This document shows, piece after piece, positions 9,751 through 35,500 of a DNA stretch of 64,000 bases (the first letter of the stretch is position 1; the number at the start of each line of letters is the position of its first letter). The position numbers and the translations under genes are program-made. Origin of the DNA: Henricia sp. BOLD:AAB3569 (taxonomy: Eukaryota; Echinodermata; Asteroidea; Spinulosida; Echinasteridae); contig JBBELK010000529.1 in NCBI GenBank assembly GCA_037783545.1, forward strand, positions 248,001 through 312,000, in the 5' to 3' direction. Below the pieces are notes generated by a model. It had not been told where the DNA came from. It did not search any database and was given only the letters and a program-made list of their open reading frames with translations.

Positions 9751-11054
9751 GTCCCCAGCCGGTCTCCTAAACGTACAGTTTAAGAACGGCCAAATAAACC
9801 TATTATCCCCATAATATTTTCATTTATAATAAACTAAACTCAATTCGACAACGTTCTTGAGGTGCAATAACAGGTTTTCCATTTTTATCCTGATTTCCAT
9901 ATTCCTGAGAAAAATATGCCGTCACTCTCACAGACATACATAAACCAACTATGTTGTCTGTATACAACTATGATAATTCGTAATGTATCCAAATAAATTG
10001 TTATTTACGACCACCTAGCATGCAAAATGAATTCCAACCATGAAAATCGAAATTAAAGTAATAGGTGAATGAAATAGCTCATCACTAGGCAATGTCACAA
10101 GAAACATCCATGAATTTGGACAGTTATACAAAAACTGCTTATTAGGCTTCGTTGGAGTTTTGACGTTGCTTTCTTCGCACCGCTTAGAGTCGAGAAGAAG
10201 TCACTTCTTGCGTGCAAAATGAATCAATTTTTACAAATACTTGTGGCATAAAACTAGCCTTTAGCTTCATATCTCCAACCGGCCCCCCGTCGTATTTCAA
10301 AAATGGCAATCGTGTATGTAGAATACATTTCATATAACAGCACCCAAATCCAGATTAAGCCAATAACCTCACGCAACCCTGTATCTAATACAAAATAATA
10401 AACTATTTCTACATGTAATGTCTTAAAACAGGAAAAGGAAATGGTGGCAATAATGTTGCAGTTTTCCCATTCATGCTCTGAATTATTAAAAAATAAACCT
10501 AGCTCTAGGTAAAAACGTTAACAAAAACCAGCACCAACATAATATCTATCTCCAAAATAATGTCCAATGTAACACAAATATTCTAAACATTAAACCTATT
10601 TATCCCCTGATACGAAGGTTCTCCGTGTCTACGCCAATCCGCGCGCACGATGTAGGAACGAATTGCCAAATCGTGCGGGCAAATAACAATTTGTGTGCAA
10701 GAATATGATCTGTGCATGAGCTAACTTTTGCGAAAGCAAGGTGCAATGTTGCCTTATGCACCTATCACAGTTGTTGCCGCCATCCCCGCCCCTCCCCGCG
10801 CTGCCCCACCCCTTAGGTGGGGATTGGTCACGATTTTCTTAGGTGGGGCAGCCGAGGGAGGGGGAGGGGTGGGGGAAAACAATTGATATGAGTATTACAT
10901 ATGTACTAGATGCACTGTGAGATGTCGCCATGAGTGGTTCGACTAGTTTGTATCATTATACCAGAGTGTCGCTAACTAAGAGTCACGTCTACATCCAAAT
11001 TAAGCCCCTCTGTTTAAGTCCCATTAAAACTAAAGACTAAAATCTGTTTATCAT
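9751..11054. other. Downstream region of the minus-strand amylase-like gene
   Basis: No gene is recognisable. This must contain the 3' end of the minus-strand transcript, but I find no AATAAA on that strand close to the stop codon. A C-rich/G-rich inverted repeat with runs of CCCC and GGGG lies at 10785-10875. Confidence 0.5.
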
Positions 11055-21927
<10,873 letters not shown>

Positions 21928-22739
21928 TTTAAACGCTTCTCTCAGCTCAAACACAAGTTTTCGACTAAACCATCTCACAAAGTGTGTGCATTGACCCGGT
22001 TCTGTGCGGGTTTGTTTTATTCAATTTTGCTGTACATTTTGAGCAGTCGCGTTCAGTGAATTGGAAAAATACCCAGGCCACGTGACAAGTTGCGCCCTTG
22101 AAATATTTGCGACCCGGCCACAGGGTCTGCATGGCTAGTAATTTCAGTGCTTTTGATGAAGTTATTTTCCCCAAAGAAATCCTTGTATATTATGCTCTTT
22201 ATGTGGTTGCTTTTGTCCTCGGGGCATAAAAGAACCAAAATTCTGTGCATTAAAAGATTATTCATAAAGCAACTTGTCAATGGCTATTTTGTGAAATAAT
22301 TTCACCATCACGTAGGCGTACGGATCAGCGATATAGACTGCCGAAGTGAATACGTCATCTTTTTGTCTATATAGGCAATTGGCTCTAAACTAAAAATCAC
22401 TGAACCGTGTCCACGTGCTTTGCAATGGTACTTTTTCCGACGGCCATGATAGTTTACAGCCAATTGCCATGGCAACACGTCACACTTCGGCTGTAATCCG
22501 AGCAACATTTAGTGAGCCCGCCCTCTTGTGGTTATTCCATTGTTACTGCGGTGTATTTCTATTGTGACGTCATGTAAATACCTTGGAGATACACGGCAGT
22601 TTTCATTCGTCGGATTAGTCTATAGATTGGTCATTAATCATTATAGGATTGGCTTTTGCTCACTTCCAGAAGTAATACGGATTTGGGGTTACAACTAAGG
22701 AGAGGAAAAATTCGCAGGGAAATTCTAAACAAATATTAT
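21928..22739. other. 5' flank of the minus-strand amylase-like gene
   Basis: No TATA box or other promoter element stands out. 22340-22500 is an imperfect inverted repeat (CAATTGGCTCTAAACT against AGTTTACAGCCAATTG), probably an old MITE. Confidence 0.4.
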
Positions 22740-23265
22740 AATACCAGCTGAGCTTTGTGCCTCCAAGCTCAGCTAGTAGAGCATCTCTGCCTGTTTAAAT
22801 GCCTTATTTAAATGGTAATTAGGTACCATACCAAATAATGTGTTAATAACCTTGCCCAGTGGCGCTCCCGTGCAACACCGAAAGTAAAATTTAGTTCCTG
22901 TTAGGCCGAGATATAGCCTGATGGAGTATACCACTTGTGCCTTATAGTTCAGCTGGTACAGCGTCTGCCCGGCGAGTCATATATCTTGGGTTCGAATCCA
23001 GATAAGGCCCGTATGATATTTCTCTCGTTCTAAGTTTGGCTGTATTTTCAGAATTAAGTCGGATTTAGGATTTTGTTCGCAGGGAAACCTGAAATATTAA
23101 ATATACCACTTTGCCTCAAGGCTCAGCTGATATAGAGCATCTGCCCGCTGAACTGAGAGGACTTGGAGAAAACCTGATGGAGTATATACCACTGTGCCTG
23201 GTATAGTTCAACTGGTAGAGCGTCTGCCTGCATGGTGTGTCAGATGTCCTGGGGAGAACCTGAGG
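22740..23265 (+). repeat. tRNA-like SINE fragments
   Basis: Four A-box-like segments of the type AGCTCAGCT.GTAGAGCATC occur near 22770, 22950, 23125 and 23205. The one at 22945-23010 also has a proper B box (GGGTTCGAATCC), giving a full but poorly pairing tRNA-like head. They are the same family as the tandem array at 15607-16070. Confidence 0.6.
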
Positions 23266-23269
23266 GAGC

Positions 23270-24217
23270 GGTTAGTGATTGATTCTAGGTTAACCTGGAA
23301 CAATCATGTTGATTATTTATGTACAATTATTAGTAGGAATATTGGTGTGATTTATAATATTAGAGATTTTGTTCCATCATAATATTTTCCCTATATAATA
23401 CCTTAGTGGTGTCATATATAAATTATGGAATACTTGCTTGGGGTAATTCTGCATCCAGTAACATCAATAGGTTGTTTAATTAATTTTTGTGAATTTAATT
23501 CTCATACTGATCCATTATTTTACCAACATAAAACATTGAAAATTAAGGATATTTATTATCATCAGCTTGGGTCCCTTATGTATCAGTCTATTTTAAAAAC
23601 ATTACCTTCTTCCATCAATTCAATGTTCATTCAGGATTTTAATGTACATAATTATCCTACTCGACAGGCTCTTCACTTCCATCTTCCGTTGACTCGTACC
23701 TCCTTCGCACACAAAAATTTGAGATATGAGGGGCCGAAGTTATTTACTTTCTAATTATCATTAATTTATAATACATGTATTACTGGTACTTATCTCAAGA
23801 TTCCCATGCTGGTTTTAGGCATAAGTTTTGTTTGTTCTTGTATTGTGTATTAACTTAAGGTATAGTTTGCAACTTATTTATTTGTATGGAGAGCCAAAGT
23901 GTAGTGTCAATAGTGGTATAACTGGATCTTTATACCTTCAATAGTACATGTATGTATTAGGTAAACACTTCTACAAGTTTGGTATGAAGCCACTGTGACC
24001 CACTGTCACAGTAGTATGTATAGAGCGATGTATAGTTATGACGTATTAACTTTGGTTCCCTATTAGGGACCCATAATTAACAAGCGAGGCTTCTTTGTGT
24101 TCCTCTGCACTTTCACTTTTCTTTTATATAATGAGCGAATGTAATGTTTTGACTGGTTAATTATTTTGTGAAAAGTGTGGAAATAAAACGAATTGAAATT
24201 GAAATTGAAATTGAAAT
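23270..24217 (+). pseudogene. LINE fragment: C-terminal reverse-transcriptase region and 3' end
   Basis: Two frames separated by stops give VIDSRLTWNNHVDYL (about 23272-23380) and HNYPTRQALHFHLPL (to about 23754), the usual end of jockey/CR1-type LINE polyproteins. The fragment ends in a microsatellite tail, (ATTGAA)n at 24191-24217, typical of those LINEs. The N-terminal endonuclease and catalytic core are absent, so this is a 5'-truncated, mutated copy. Confidence 0.65.
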
Positions 24218-26040
24218 GCACCGTGATATCAAATATTGCGTTCGACAAATTAATCAGTATATATACTAAATCTTCGCTGACCCAAGTTTCCTATTAAGGT
24301 TGGGAACTCGTAATAGTCTATATACAGTATCAGGAGCAGCATTAATGTTAACGGAATGGACCAATTACAGACAAGCTTGCCCCATGGGGGAAAATGTTGG
24401 CCGGGACTTTTCAAAATATAGTATAAATGCCTCTTACGGCCATCTGCAGAAAAAAAATTTTTCCCATGATGTGGCAATTTAATATCTTATCTCCGAGAAA
24501 TGGATCCCGTCAGCGAAGGGCAAGGGCGTCTATGCCACTCAATCACGATAGGCCCTATAAACTTTTATATACTCCCAAAAAAGAAAGTAACGCAATTTTC
24601 TAAAAATATTATTTCTTGATCAGTACAAAAGTTTGTTGAATACAGTGAATCGACCAATCATTTTAGAATCGCTTTCAAGATTGTCCCGTTTCAGTGATTT
24701 CGTCTAAATCCAAGTGGACCTGTTTGAACAAAGTGATCCCCACAGCGATGGAATGTGACATTTCCTGTTTCTGAGAGAAACCCGTTTTCTTGGCTTTAAA
24801 CCCGATTGATTCTGCGTGGGATGAGACGCAGACATCTAGATGCGTGCGTCTCCCCAACAGTCCAAGAAGTGTAGGAGCTTAGGGAGGCATTTTAGGCAGA
24901 GTCGCGCACCCTGTCTCGGTGGCTTTTATACGGTCAGCTTTACCTCAAGAGCTGGTCATTCACGTTACTGCCTCTCTCTTTAACCGTACAATATTATATC
25001 CTCCTTGTTAAGTTCCCTGCAGTGGATGACTCAAGAGGAACTCTACTAGTGTCAAATATCGCGAAAGAATCAGATATAGAATTCTGACTCAGACAAATCG
25101 GCGTTTTACTTTGCGAATGATAAACTGCACAACATATCGACTAGGTCTTACCTTAGTTGACTCTGCGCGTTGTCTGTGGTTCACACCCTATTTACACGTT
25201 TAAACGGTTAAATCGTGTCCCCTGAATCAGTTCTGCAGAATGCAACTGCTGATTGGAAAGGTACCAATTACGTATGCGTTCCAAGCCTCGACCTGAAGAC
25301 GAGGCTTGGAACGATAGTCAGGCACCTTTTCAATTATCAGCTTATATTCAATAGAAGCGATTCAGGAGGCCCAACTAAACCGTTCGAACGCGTGAATATA
25401 GGGTCTATACCTGGATCACCAATTGGCTTTTCTCCAAAGTGACACAAAAGCACTTGTATAAAACTGAAACAAAAATATGAGTACGTCACATGTACAATGT
25501 ATAACCGGGTGTTCTTTAAAATATTGGGCCAAGATACTTGACCAAAAGATAATTATCTCAACTTCAAAACCCCCAGTCAATCAAACAATTTACTTAACGG
25601 GGTCTCTATTGATTAGCACACTAAAATACTTAGTTATTTACAGACACTCGATTTAAAATAGGCCTACCCCGCCAATCAACGATAAAAACCAATTTTGCGT
25701 GGCTTCGGCTTAATGAACAATCATGATAATCGCCATCTTGAAGTGCAAGTACTTGACAAACATCAAAACGAAATGTGACAGGCGATGCTTAATATCAAAC
25801 TGTCAATCAGTGGGCAAATATAATTTCCATGACTTTGGTTTATATTATTTGTTTTATTGTTTTTGGCAATCAACCCTCCGTTTTAAATAAAACAGTAGCT
25901 TGGGCTGCGAACTGCACGCATTTCACTGTTGAAGAAATCACTGAGGGAAGCAAGGTAGGTTCTTGAATTTGCATAGGATCAGTCCTGTTTAATATAGGTT
26001 CAACAGCTAGGGTTAAGAGAGGGGGGGGGGGATGTGTTCG
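24218..26040. other. Intergenic, few features
   Basis: A hairpin at 25277-25313 (CGTTCCAAGCCTCG with CGAGGCTTGGAACG) lies inside a weaker inverted repeat at 25247-25340. A G run lies at about 26022-26031. No gene is recognised; this is part of the interval between the divergent amylase genes. Confidence 0.5.
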
Positions 26041-26047
26041 GATAGAA

Positions 26048-26145
26048 AACCTGAGGGAAAATAACCCTATAGCTTTATAGCTCAACTGGTAGGGCATCTG
26101 CCTGTGGAGTCAAATGTCTCGGGTTCAAATCTCGTTAGGCACCAT
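26048..26145 (+). repeat. tRNA-like SINE head
   Basis: A-box-like TAGCTCAACTGGTAGGGCAT and a B box GGGTTCAAATC about 35 bases on. The acceptor stem does not close, so it is probably a SINE head rather than a tRNA gene. Confidence 0.55.
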
Positions 26146-27181
26146 GCCAAGTATTGCGTTTTTATTTATAGGCCTATATTTGTTTGTTTGTTTTCTTATA
26201 TTCTTTAATCTCGGCGATTCAGGATGTTTAAATTAATAACAATTCATGAATGATGTGAATAAAAAGTATAGAAATCAATTTTTTGCTGCGTCGTGTGTGG
26301 GCAAATTAAATTTTGGACCGACATAATTTTTTTTTTTGGACAAACAGAGGGCAAAGGGTCAAGTTTAATTCCATCTACTCAGCCAATCGTTATATTAGTA
26401 CAGGGGCTCCACAAGGCTGTGTACTTTCCCCTGTTTTGTACACACTATACACAAATGGCTGTATGACTGTAAACACCGATGATCATTAAATATGCAGATG
26501 ATACTGCGCTGGTTGGTTATTTATTTGCAGAAAAGGAAAAGATGGATTTATTTGAACAGGAGATTTCTGGAATTGTCTACTGGTGTGGTGGAAAATTACC
26601 TGGAAATTAATACAAAGAAAACAAAGGAGATGGTCTTCGATTTTCGCAAGAACACAACGTGCATACCAGTCCTAAAGATTAATGGTGAACCTATTGAGAG
26701 GGTAACTGAGTACAAGTATTTAGGAATTGAGATTGACAACAAGTTGCTATTTGATAAATGTTGTAAATCAAAGTGCAATAAGTTACATTATATACCTCAT
26801 GCGTAGATTCCTGTCATCTGATTGGTTAAAAGTGGGGGCATTGAATCGGCTAGACCCGGCGCGTATATGCCCACCGGGCAATAGTCTTTGCCATGCGCGC
26901 CCCGGGCATAGTCATTTAGCGGGTTCCGGACGCGCGCATTACATGTGTTAGCATAGCTATAGCTGTGCACCAACTATGCAGCTGTGCGCTTCACGTAAAC
27001 ATTCATCAGGACGGTAATGGCGGAATCTCGACGTCATTTTGTCGTCTGTCGTAGATGATATACTCCTTAAGAAAGTAAGAGAAATGGCCTACAGTGAAAA
27101 CTGTGTCAGGTGAAATGTGCTACTAAAGTGCCAGGTGATTATGCTACAAATGTTTGCTGTAAATATACAACTTTTCCGCCG

Positions 27182-27534
27182 TATACACCAATCCGGTAAC
27201 TAAGATCTCCTCCCTGCATATCCGCCATAGCTGGAGGGCGTCCAGTGCATGGGCTGTGCGTTTTGTGTTGCTGTTAGAACAAGAAGCGCTCATCCATTAC
27301 ATGCACGAACGCATGCACGAACGAGCCTCCTTCGCGTATACGCGACGCGCCCGCCTTTGTGTACGCGCGACGCGCCCGCCTTCGCGCGCACACAACCCTA
27401 CAAAGACGCGCAACTTGTTCGAAGTAAACAAATGCAGCTTCAGCAACAACAAAAACATACAGTTCATTCAGTGGAAGCCCCCCAGCTATGGCGGATGTAC
27501 AGGGAAGAAGACCTTATTACCGGATTGGTGTATA
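27182..27534. mobile_element. TIR element (TATACACCAATCCGGTAA), copy 2
   Basis: Inverted termini and most of the interior match 8611-8935. The extra length comes from internal duplication of short blocks. It lies within the DNA that interrupts the LINE. Confidence 0.75.
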
Positions 27535-27668
27535 GATCAGCTTCCGAAATCGAAACGCGAAGGACCACTGTCATGACTGTATGATATGTATCGTTACTTT
27601 TAACCAACCAGATGACAAAAATCTACACATTCGGTATATAAAACAAATATTGACTGCTGTTTATTCGG

Positions 27669-27787
27669 GTCATGGTTAAGATTATAGGCCCTCGGTGATC
27701 TCGAAGCCATGACTATGCTCCTCGGCTTCCGCCTCGGGGCATAGTCATGGCTTCGAGATCACCTTGGGCCTATAATATTAACCATGC
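27669..27787. mobile_element. Fold-back around CGAAGCCATGACTATGC
   Basis: Arms running CATGGTTAAGATTATAGGCC and GGTGATCTCGAAGCCATGAC are inverted across a short CCTCGG-rich loop. It is part of the insert in the LINE. Confidence 0.7.
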
Positions 27788-28799
27788 CCCTCATTGCAGT
27801 TGATATTTGTACACCAGCGACTCTTCTTTTTGAGGAAACTGAACTCATTTCATATTGATAAAACTATTTACAATTGTTTTATAAGTCGGCATTGCAAACT
27901 ATTATTACCTATTGTCTTATTTGTGTTTTTGGAAGCACACGAGGCTTAGATCGGTCAAAACTGGATAGGATTGTTAAACAGGCGAATAAAATAATTAGTG
28001 TGGACCAGTCACCTGTTGATGACCTTGGTCACTTGTGCTTCATAAAACTAAATCAATTTTGTCCGATAATATACCCACCCACTGTATGCAAATTTCACTG
28101 TCAGTTCACGAAGTAATCGTATTCTGCAGAAGAAAATTAGGACCATGAGGTATGCAAATGCATTTGTTCCTACAGCTATTCGCATTTTTAACGAACAACT
28201 GCATGAGGAGATGAGGTTTATTACGGAAATTCTCGATACCCTTGCAATTTAATTGTATTGTTTTTAATGTACATGTACGTGTATTTGTAAGTGCGTATCT
28301 GTGTTTTTATATTTAATGTGTTATGGATGTGTAAAAGGCCAAACGGAATTTCCCCGTTGAGGGATAATAAAGTAATTGAATTGAATTGAATTGATAATTA
28401 GGCCTACCTTATTAATTGCATGCATTTTATATCCATTTTCTACACATTGAATAACAAAATACAACCGCGAACCCATAATTATACTTAAGGTGTGATTATC
28501 ATTATATGATTTTTAAGACAAAATACCGCACAAAAATTAAGCAGTCACTTTGTTTCTGTCGAGGAAGTAAAAGCCAAAACTCTGTCAAGGGCCTGTTTTC
28601 GCGACCACAAGCAGAAACATGTTTCCGGCGAACACAATTACTGTTTCAAGCAATGAACGACTTTGGCCGTCCGCAACTAATACCGTTCATCGGTTCAACT
28701 AGTAATTACTTGAAAAACATGTTTAGAGTCGAGTCATGGTCGCAAAACAGGCCGCAGACATCACCGAAATGGCTTCCGTTCCCCGTTTTGTCCTTCTAG

Positions 28800-31439
<2,640 letters not shown>

Positions 31440-31790
31440 CACTCCACTCAACCAATCACGAGCATAATATTGTAGCTCAAGCTGAGGCCACAAATACACA
31501 CACAAAGGAATACTTGGAACAATATTGGAGTCTTCTGAGACGCTTGGTGGCAGCAAACAAACCGATTATTTCCATCGTTTACGTCATATTGGACATGCGC
31601 ATTTGAGCTCAAACGTGACGCCGTAAGCAATGGAAAGGACTGATTTGTTTGCTGCTATTCACGCGTTTCAAACTCTCTCATTAGCCTGCTCATTCGTTAT
31701 AACGGCCACTTTTCCTCAAAAATAATGTAAGTTTTGAACACAGGAGAACACAATATAAAGACGTTTGAAGCGAAATGCTAAATGCTCATA

Positions 31791-31796
31791 AATAAA
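31791..31796 (+). terminator. amy: Candidate poly(A) signal of alpha-amylase
   Basis: AATAAA 352 bases after the stop codon, upstream of the retrotransposon insertion. Position is plausible; no cleavage data. Confidence 0.5.
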
Positions 31797-31962
31797 GACG
31801 AAGTAATTATGTCAAAGATGTGTGACTGTGTTTATGTGGATGCACAAATGTCTCGCTCCTAAATATTAGTTTAACCCCAGGTGTTTGTCAAACCGTATTA
31901 AAGATCACTGTGGCTGCGCGAGTGTGCATAGTGTCCATTCCTCTCGTTTTTATTAAAAGTGT

Positions 31963-32256
31963 TGTAATGTACCGAGTGGGTATTTTAAATGAATAAAACA
32001 AGCACACAATTCTGATGAGTCGAGAGAGAACTTTATTATAGAGCGAACAAATATAGACTGAGTCTTCCGGCTCAATACAACTATGTCTACGTGGCACAGG
32101 CTGGTCAACGATACAGTGATATATCATATATACACTAGCATAGAAGATCAAAGATCAAATGCTTTTATGGCTGGCTTATACTCTTGAGATCTTGGGGGAA
32201 AGTTATGATAGGAAAGTGGAGTACGAAACACCTGTTACATATATCAATATATTACA
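31963..32256 (-). repeat. 3' LTR of the Ty3/gypsy element
   Basis: 294 bp, TGTAATGTACC to AATATATTACA on the plus strand. On the element's sense strand it contains AATAAA (complement of TTTATT near 32032) as the likely poly(A) signal. Confidence 0.95.
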
Positions 32257-32268
32257 CTCCTCCTCCCT
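32257..32268 (-). promoter_or_regulatory. Polypurine tract
   Basis: AGGGAGGAGGAG on the minus strand directly abuts the 3' LTR, the place for plus-strand DNA priming. Confidence 0.85.
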
Positions 32269-32537
32269 ATAGTGTGACTTATTGTCAAATGTCCAAACTG
32301 TTCAGAGTTCTGAGGCCAGTCCTTTAAAACGATATCTATTACATGTATTTTGCTCACGACTCGTGTTTTTGATGCAACTAATTCTACTAAACATTTTATT
32401 TGTGAATACACAATGCATCTAATCTAAACAACATAACTGTGACTATATTTACAAGTGCAGGGGTGGACTATCCTGACTTGGTACAGTATTACACAAGGGA
32501 TTATTCTGCCCTAGCAGTGTGCAACTGCAATTAGTGA

Positions 32538-35500
32538 TCATTTACTTGGAAAACCAAAGCGATTCGGTGGGTGACGATCGCGGGTTGGATATTTATGATC
32601 GGGTTCAGATGGTTGTGAACCAGATTGGTCAGTAGTGGGCGGAGCTTGTGGGTTAGGAACCGCGGCTGTAGGGTTGCCGTGTATTACTATTGGAGGGAGT
32701 TGAGGTGGTGGTGTGGTATCAAGTCTAATGTCAATGTCCTCAGTATCACTCTGCGCATGCGTAGCGGGTTGAAATTCGGTTGGCGGTTGTTGTTTACTAC
32801 GCAGGTGGTCGGCGTGTCGATCGATTATGCAATCATTGTGTTCTAGGCGAACTTTGTATGACACTGATCCGATACGACTCACGATGGTACCTTGTAACCA
32901 CTTGTAACCGGTTTTGGTGAAGTTGCGCACGATAACTTTCTCTCCAGTGGCGAATGAACGTGGCTTCGCGCGTTTGTCGTGATGTTGTTTTTGTTTTTCT
33001 TGATGACTCTCCACGCGTTTCCCAACATCAGGACGAAGTAGGTCAAAGCGGGAGCGTAGACGTCTTCCCATTAGCATTTCCGATGGTGATAACCCGGTAG
33101 ATGTATGCGGGGTTATCCGATAGGAGAACAGAAACCTTGAGACTTTGGTTTCGACAGTTCCCGAGTCCATGCGTTTCATTGCGTTCTTGAAAGTGCGTAC
33201 CGCTCTTTCAGCTAGTCCGTTGGAGGACGGATGATATGGTGACGTGCGAATATGGAGAATTCCGTTTCTTGTTGTGAACTCGCGAAATTCGGCGCTCGTG
33301 AATGGCGTACCGTTATCGCTTACGATTTTCTCCGGTAATCCGTGCGTTGCGAAACACCCTCGAAGCTTTTCGATTGTCGAGTTTGATGTTGCGGCGTTAA
33401 GTGGGAAAACTTCCATCCACTTAGTCGTTGCGTCAACTACGATCAAGAACATTTTGTTCATGAATGGTCCAGCATAGTCGATATGCAATCGCGACCATGG
33501 GCGAGCAGACCACTTCCATGGATGCAACTCATTTCTTGGCGGCATGGGCTGATCCTGCTGGCAATTATGGCATGCTCGAACTTGATTCTCAATGTCGGCG
33601 TCCATCTTGGGCCACCAGACAACTCCTCTGGCTAGGCCTTTCATGCGGGCCATGCCTGGGTGACCTTCGTGGAGATACTGCAGCACTCGCGTTCGGCCTT
33701 TCGGTGGGACGATCACTCTATTGCCCCACATGAGACAGCCATCTTGAACGGTAATTTCGGTGCTACGGGTTGAGTACGGTTTCATTTCCTCCTCCACAGC
33801 TCCATGATGTGGGGGCCATCCCTTCTCTACCAGCTGTAACACTTTGGACAGTATTGGATCTCGACGTGTCCAAGTGCGGATGTGCGAAGCGGAGAGCGGA
33901 GATGCGTCAATGTTCTCCATCAACAGCACAGTTTCAGCTGGGATTGGAACCTTAGCTGGCATGTCTGGCAATGGTAGGCGACTCAGTGCGTCGGCATTCC
34001 CGTGATCTGTTGTCGACTTGAATACAAGTGTGTATTCGTACATGGCTAGCGTAAGAGCCCATCGTTGAATACGAGCTGATGCTTGCGGAGGTACTGCGCG
34101 TTCCTCGTTAAACAGACTCAATAGGGGCTTGTGATCAGTCACTAGCGTAAAATGTCTCCCATAAATGTAGCTGTGAAATCGCTTCACACCAAACACGCAT
34201 GCTAAACCTTCCTTTTCTATTTGCGAGTATTTCCGTTCTGCCGGTGCCAATGTGCGAGAAACAAACGCGATCGGTTTCTCCGAACCGTCTGACATTCGGT
34301 GCGACAGTACTGCTCCAATGCCGTACTGTGATGCGTCACAAGACACGATAAGTGGTTTTTTCGCGTCGAAGTGAACGAGTAGATTCGATGACAGGAGAAG
34401 TTCCTTGGAAACCTTGAATGCTTTCTTCTCGTCAGGACCCCATTTCCACTGGGTGTCTTTGCGAAGTAGTCGGTACAAAACAGCAAGTTTTGTAGATAGC
34501 TGTGGCATGAACTTCCCGTAATAATTGAGTAGCCCCAGGTAGGCTCTCAACTCAGTCACGTTAGTCGGTGCAGGAGCATTGCGGATTGCGTTTACTTTTT
34601 CCGCCGTTGGATGCAGTCCTTGCGCATCGATCCTGTGGCCCAAGTACTGTACTGAAGGGGCCATGAAGGTACATTTACTGAGCTTTACTCGTAGGCCGGC
34701 TTTCTCTAGGCGTGACAACACAGTGGCGAGTGTTGCCAGGTGAGACTTGTCGTCAGGGCCGGTAACTAAAATGTCGTCAAGATAGACGGACACACGCGGA
34801 ATCCCCTGAAGGATGTTGTCCATAGTGCGTTGAAAAATCGCGGGTGCGGACGCTATCCCGAACGGTAGACGAGTGTATCGGAACAATCCACGATGGGTAT
34901 TGATAACCACGTATGCTCGCGATTTCTCATCCAGAACGAGTTGTTGATACGCTTGGGAGAGGTCCAGCTTAGTGAACTTGTTTCCACCCGAGAGAGAAGT
35001 AAACAAGTCCTCGATTTTCGGTATTGGATACTTGTCCAATTTCGATACTTGATTAACGGTCAACTTGTAATCACCGCATATTCGGACGGACGACTTGTCA
35101 GGTTTCAGAACTGGTACGATCGGCGCTGCCCATTCTGAAAATTCCACAGGCTCGATAACTCCTGTAGCTTGTAGTCGCTCAAGCTCCTTTTCGACTAAGG
35201 TGCGCATAGCGTAGGGTACAACTCGAGCTTTGCAGAAGCGCGGTTGAACATCCTTGTCGACGTATATCTTTGCCTTTGTACCTTTCAGAGTTCCCAACTC
35301 ATCCGTAAATAGCGTCGAGTGGGCTTTCAGAAGCTCATTCATGCTGCTTGATGCATGTAGTACATTGATTTGTTGCCAGTCAAGCTTTATCTTCTGTAGC
35401 CAGTTCCGACCCAGAAGACTTGGACCGTCGCCTTTGACGATTAACAGCGGAAGTTCGAACGTCTCCGTCTTGTACGTAACTTCCACGTCGAGACTGCCGA

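Larger units (their letters stand above)
26344..28394 (+). pseudogene. LINE reverse-transcriptase pseudogene, interrupted
   Basis: Reading frames with shifts give TGAPQGCVLSPVLYTLYTNG (about 26400), the YADD catalytic box in IKYADDTALVG (about 26489), and VTEYKYLGIEIDNKL (about 26703). The match breaks near 26795 and resumes at about 27818 with FLRKLNSFHID, continuing through LDRIVKQANKIISVD and FVPTAIRIFN to a stop near 28250 and an (ATTGA)n tail at about 28374-28394. The gap at 26795-27817 is inserted DNA that includes the TIR element at 27182-27534. Clade is probably CR1/L2/Rex1-like. Several frameshifts make it inactive. Confidence 0.7.

Noticed and set aside
31450-31640. Another amylase exon or C-terminal domain downstream of the plus gene
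   Set aside because: No motif of the C-terminal domain occurs in any frame before the retrotransposon, and the stop codon is in the conventional place.
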